Shown: piece after piece, positions 6,307-8,488 of the stretch
Position numbering within the stretch: the first letter of the stretch is position 1
How the letters are laid out: every line of letters begins with the position of its first letter
Assembly (NCBI GenBank): GCA_946006915.1
Contig: CAMFZK010000036.1
Coordinates: forward strand, 1 to 8,488
Direction: 5' to 3'
DNA from: an uncultured Clostridia bacterium
GTDB lineage: Bacteria; Bacillota; Clostridia; Oscillospirales; Acutalibacteraceae
DNA length: 8,488 nt
Notes under the pieces: generated by a model
The model's database searches: none
Seen by the model: the letters and a program-made list of their open reading frames with translations, nothing else
What the model was told of the DNA's origin: nothing
Translations under genes and position numbers: made by a program

Positions 6307-6666
6307 ATGAATTTACTTAAATTGAAGGAAAACCGTGATTTTCGCCGTGCTTACAATAGGGGTAAATCCTATGTTTCCCCTTATATTGTTGTGTATGTAA
6401 CAAAAAACAGAACTCACAATGTACGGCTTGGAATTACCGCAGGCAAAAAAATCGGCAAGGCCGTTTTACGCAACCGTGCAAAGCGTGTTATAACGGCGGC
6501 TTTCTGTTCGGTTCTGCCCGAAATTCGGGAAGGACTTGATTTTGTAATTGTTGCGAGAACTCGCATACTTAATGTTAAAAGCACAGTCGTGGCAGAACAC
6601 CTACACAAACTACTACTTGGTGCCGGTGCTTTAAAAGAAGAAAATTATGAAAAAATTACTGATTAA
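6307..6666 (+). CDS. rnpA: Ribonuclease P protein component
   Basis: This is the 119-residue basic protein subunit that assists the RNase P RNA in maturing tRNA 5' ends. It shows LKENRDFRRAYNRGKSY near the N-terminus (6-22), a typical RnpA opening, then RLGITAGKKIGKAVLRNRAK (40-59), which contains the conserved RNR motif (55-57), and DFVIVAR (78-84). The ATG at 6307 is chosen because it gives the usual short lead before LKxNRDF. A GTG at 6289 is in frame but falls in the hairpin arm and has no ribosome site. The chosen start also lacks a clear Shine-Dalgarno, so reinitiation or coupling from rpmH 30 nt upstream is possible. The 3' end overlaps yidD by 20 nt. Confidence 0.95.
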   Translation: MNLLKLKENRDFRRAYNRGKSYVSPYIVVYVTKNRTHNVRLGITAGKKIGKAVLRNRAKRVITAAFCSVLPEIREGLDFVIVARTRILNVKSTVVAEHLHKLLLGAGALKEENYEKITD

Positions 6667-6877
6667 ACTTATAAGATTTTATCAGGTATGTATTTCACCG
6701 CGTAAAATTGCCTGTTGCCGTTTTACGCCGTCTTGTTCGCAATACGCTATAGAGGCAATAAACATTCACGGTGCGTTCAAAGGCACCGCTTTGGCAATTT
6801 TAAGAATTTTAAGGTGCAATCCTTTTTGCAAGGGCGGTTACGACCCTGTTCCGCCTAAAAATAAAGTTAAAAAATAA
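6647..6877 (+). CDS. yidD: Membrane protein insertion efficiency factor YidD
   Basis: This is a 76-residue, basic, amphipathic protein of the YidD (DUF37/haemolytic-like) family, membrane-associated and thought to assist YidC-dependent insertion. It contains the diagnostic core CRFTPSCSQYAIEAI, then HGAFKG, then LRCNPFCKGGYDPVP near the C-terminus. The N-terminal MKKLLIKLIRFYQ is the usual amphipathic start. It starts inside rnpA (20-nt overlap) with a weak AGAAG ribosome site, a common arrangement in this cluster. All the typical cysteines are present. Confidence 0.96.
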   Translation: MKKLLIKLIRFYQVCISPRKIACCRFTPSCSQYAIEAINIHGAFKGTALAILRILRCNPFCKGGYDPVPPKNKVKK

Positions 6878-6905
6878 CCATATTATTGAATGGATGAGAG
6901 TATAA

Positions 6906-7838
6906 ATGCAAGCATTATTTAATATTATCAACGTTCCGCTGGGTTGGATATTACGTTTTATTGCAAGTTGTTTTAACGGCAATTTTGCAATTTCCGTTTT
7001 TGTTTTTACTTTACTTATAAATCTGGCGTTTATTCCGCTTACAATTAAAAGCCAAAAATCAACGGTACAACAAACCCGTATTAAGCCAAAACTTGACGAA
7101 TTAAAGAAAAAATACGGCGACGATAAGCAAAAATATAACACCGCAATGCAACAGTTGTATCAAGATGAAAATATTTCTATGTTAGGTGCGGGCGGCTGTC
7201 TACCTATGCTTTTCCGCTTGGTTATTATGTTAAGCATTTACTGGCTTATTGTGTCTCCTATTACTTATTTAATGGGTGTTGATAAAGGCGTTATTGAAAC
7301 CGCAACTACGGCGTTGCAGGACACCGGCGTTAAAATCGTTCAAGGCAGAAGCGAACTTCAAGTAATAGGCGCGGTGCTTTCGGGTAAAATTTCTTCACCC
7401 GAAATTTTAGAGGCGAGCAAAAGCATCAATTTTGATTTGTTCGGCATAAACTTAACCGAAACACCCCATTTTTCGTTTAACATATTCGGCGATTTTCAAA
7501 AAATTTGGATTATGCCGATTTTGGCGTTTGCCTCACAAATTCTTTCAAGTTTGCTTTCTATGAGAATGCAAAAGAAAAACAATCCCGACGCTCCGAGTAT
7601 GGCAGGTATGATGCTTACAATGCCGTTGTTTTCACTTTTTATCGGTTTTAGTTTGCCGGGCGGTGTTACTTTCTATTGGGCTTGTTCATCACTGCTTGGC
7701 GGACTTATTCAAGTGGCAATACAAAAATATTACGGTCCGCACAAACTTTTGTCCAAAGAACGCAGTAAAGAACTTACAAAACAATGTGATTTTGAAGCGG
7801 GGCAGATTGAGAAATTAACCCCTAAAACAGAGGATTAA
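6906..7838 (+). CDS. yidC: Membrane protein insertase YidC/Oxa1 family, with atypical groove residues
   Basis: This is a 310-residue membrane insertase of the YidC/Oxa1/Alb3 family that inserts and folds membrane proteins with or without SecYEG. A hydrophobic N-terminal helix (about 3-22) precedes the first core helix (27-46) ending in IPLTIKSQKS. A cytoplasmic charged hairpin (about 50-92) follows, then GGCLPMLF and the second core helix (97-120), a roughly 70-residue extracytoplasmic segment, and the remaining helices: WIMPILAFASQILSSLL (201-217), MPLFSLFIGFSLPGGVTFYW (239-258) and SSLLGGLIQVAIQKYYG. There is no lipobox Cys, unlike SpoIIIJ. Oddly, the position usually Arg (or Lys) in the first core helix is Asn39, and the usual Gln after CLPxL is Arg104. 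The ATG at 6906 has a weak GAGAG site upstream. The cytoplasmic C-tail is short. Confidence 0.95.
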   Translation: MQALFNIINVPLGWILRFIASCFNGNFAISVFVFTLLINLAFIPLTIKSQKSTVQQTRIKPKLDELKKKYGDDKQKYNTAMQQLYQDENISMLGAGGCLPMLFRLVIMLSIYWLIVSPITYLMGVDKGVIETATTALQDTGVKIVQGRSELQVIGAVLSGKISSPEILEASKSINFDLFGINLTETPHFSFNIFGDFQKIWIMPILAFASQILSSLLSMRMQKKNNPDAPSMAGMMLTMPLFSLFIGFSLPGGVTFYWACSSLLGGLIQVAIQKYYGPHKLLSKERSKELTKQCDFEAGQIEKLTPKTED

Positions 7839-7845
7839 AAGGAGG
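7837..7845 (+). promoter_or_regulatory. jag ribosome binding site
   Basis: AAAAGGAGG overlaps the yidC stop codon and lies 8 nt before the TTG at 7854. It decides the jag start, because the family's MIK opening follows directly and no ATG is available. Confidence 0.88.
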
Positions 7846-7853
7846 AAAACGCT

Positions 7854-8488
7854 TTGATTAAAGAAGCAATAGGATTGGGCTCTACCATTGACGAAGCCAA
7901 AGAAAATGCAATATTAAATTTAAACGCATCAGAAGAAGATGACGTTCAGTTTGAAATAATTTCAATGCCAAAGAAAAAAGTTTTGGGACTTTTCGGCGGT
8001 GCTAAAGCCGAAGTAAAAGCGTTTGTGGAACTTCCCGAACCAAAGGCGAAACCCAAAAAGAAAAACCCGCCCAAAACAAGGGTAAAAGAAACAGCCGAAA
8101 AACCGGCAGAAGTTAAAGAAAAAAGCGCACCTGCAAAAGAAACAGTACCTATGGTGAGCGAAAGCGAGATAGATAAAAATTCACCCGCCGCAAGTGCTAT
8201 TGAATATTTGAAACCGATTTTAGCGAAACTCGGTTGCGGTAATGTGGAATTTAAAGTAGCACAAAAAGAGAATTCCGCAATAATTGAACTTATTTGTGAC
8301 GATTTCGGTGCAATTATCGGTCACAGGGGCGAAACTTTGGATTCTTTGCAGTATCTTGCAAGTCTTGCTGCAAGCAACGGCGGCGGATATTTTAAAATTT
8401 CGCTTAACATCGGCGATTACCGCAAAAAAAGGGAAGAAACCCTTACAAATCTTGCCAAGCGTATTTCGGCACAGGTTTTAAAAACCGG
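7854..8488 (+). CDS. jag: RNA-binding protein Jag/KhpB (3' partial)
   Basis: This is a cytoplasmic RNA-binding protein (SpoIIIJ-associated protein Jag, also KhpB), linked in other Firmicutes to cell elongation and division control. It starts at TTG and is cut by the window edge after 211 residues. Visible parts: the Jag N-terminal domain (1-60) with IKEAIGLGSTIDEAKENAI and LGLFGG, a linker of about 50 residues rich in Lys, Glu and Pro (61-110), then a KH domain whose loop IIGHRGETLDSLQYL carries the GxxG as G156-H-R-G159. It continues into GDYRKKREETLTNLAKRIS, the start of the R3H region; the RxxxH motif itself lies beyond the end. The frame is open throughout. It follows yidC by 15 nt, the usual order. 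Confidence 0.95.
   Translation, partial: MIKEAIGLGSTIDEAKENAILNLNASEEDDVQFEIISMPKKKVLGLFGGAKAEVKAFVELPEPKAKPKKKNPPKTRVKETAEKPAEVKEKSAPAKETVPMVSESEIDKNSPAASAIEYLKPILAKLGCGNVEFKVAQKENSAIIELICDDFGAIIGHRGETLDSLQYLASLAASNGGGYFKISLNIGDYRKKREETLTNLAKRISAQVLKT

Noticed and set aside
8284..8481. 65-residue reading frame in another frame near the right end.
   Set aside because: It lies wholly inside jag, whose KH-domain frame is clear; it resembles no protein I recognise.
1..8488. Search by eye for CRISPR arrays, IS ends, direct repeats, att sites, tRNA/rRNA genes and defence or toxin modules.
   Set aside because: None seen. The window is dense with housekeeping, transport and signalling genes of similar base composition, with no sign of recent insertion.

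Overview
The window looks like chromosomal DNA from a low-GC (roughly 40% by eye), Gram-positive-type anaerobe of the class Clostridia, probably an Oscillospirales/Ruminococcaceae-like gut organism. The signs are near-consensus sigma-A promoters, strong AGGAGG ribosome sites, TTG starts, a CitA/DcuS-type two-component system, and protein sequences that read like clostridial family members. The taxonomic placement is inferred from sequence flavour, not from a search.

Layout. (1) Positions 1-2581, plus strand: the 3' part of a branched-chain amino acid ABC transporter operon, livM (5' end outside the window), livG and livF, tightly coupled and closed by a perfect 13-bp hairpin at 2593-2624. (2) Positions 2647-3527, minus strand: a two-gene operon with a 4-nt ATGA overlap. 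It encodes a small three-helix PQ-loop/SemiSWEET-like membrane protein and a soluble SGNH-hydrolase-like protein that appears to lack the catalytic residues. (3) Positions 3740-6029, plus strand, divergent from that pair: a sensor kinase and response regulator of the CitA/CitB (DcuS/DcuR) family behind a TTGCAA-17-TATAAT promoter. (4) Positions 6038-8488, plus strand: the conserved cluster rpmH-rnpA-yidD-yidC-jag, driven by a consensus TTGACA-18-TATAAT promoter; jag runs off the right edge.

How the genes work together. LivM/LivG/LivF are the permease and the two ATPases of one uptake system. The two-component pair probably senses a small organic acid or similar extracellular ligand; its target is not shown, but the divergent pair is the nearest candidate. 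The last cluster supplies ribosomal protein L34, the protein subunit of RNase P, and the membrane-insertion factors YidD and YidC, followed by the RNA-binding protein Jag/KhpB.

I see no phage, IS element, CRISPR array, toxin-antitoxin or defence system, and no tRNA or rRNA gene. Most of the window is ordinary. The points most worth a second look are YidC, where the usual groove arginine reads Asn while an Arg appears at a normally Gln position in the next core helix; the degenerate SGNH-like protein paired with a PQ-loop protein; the perfect hairpin overlapping the rpmH stop codon; and the absence of dnaA immediately upstream of rpmH.
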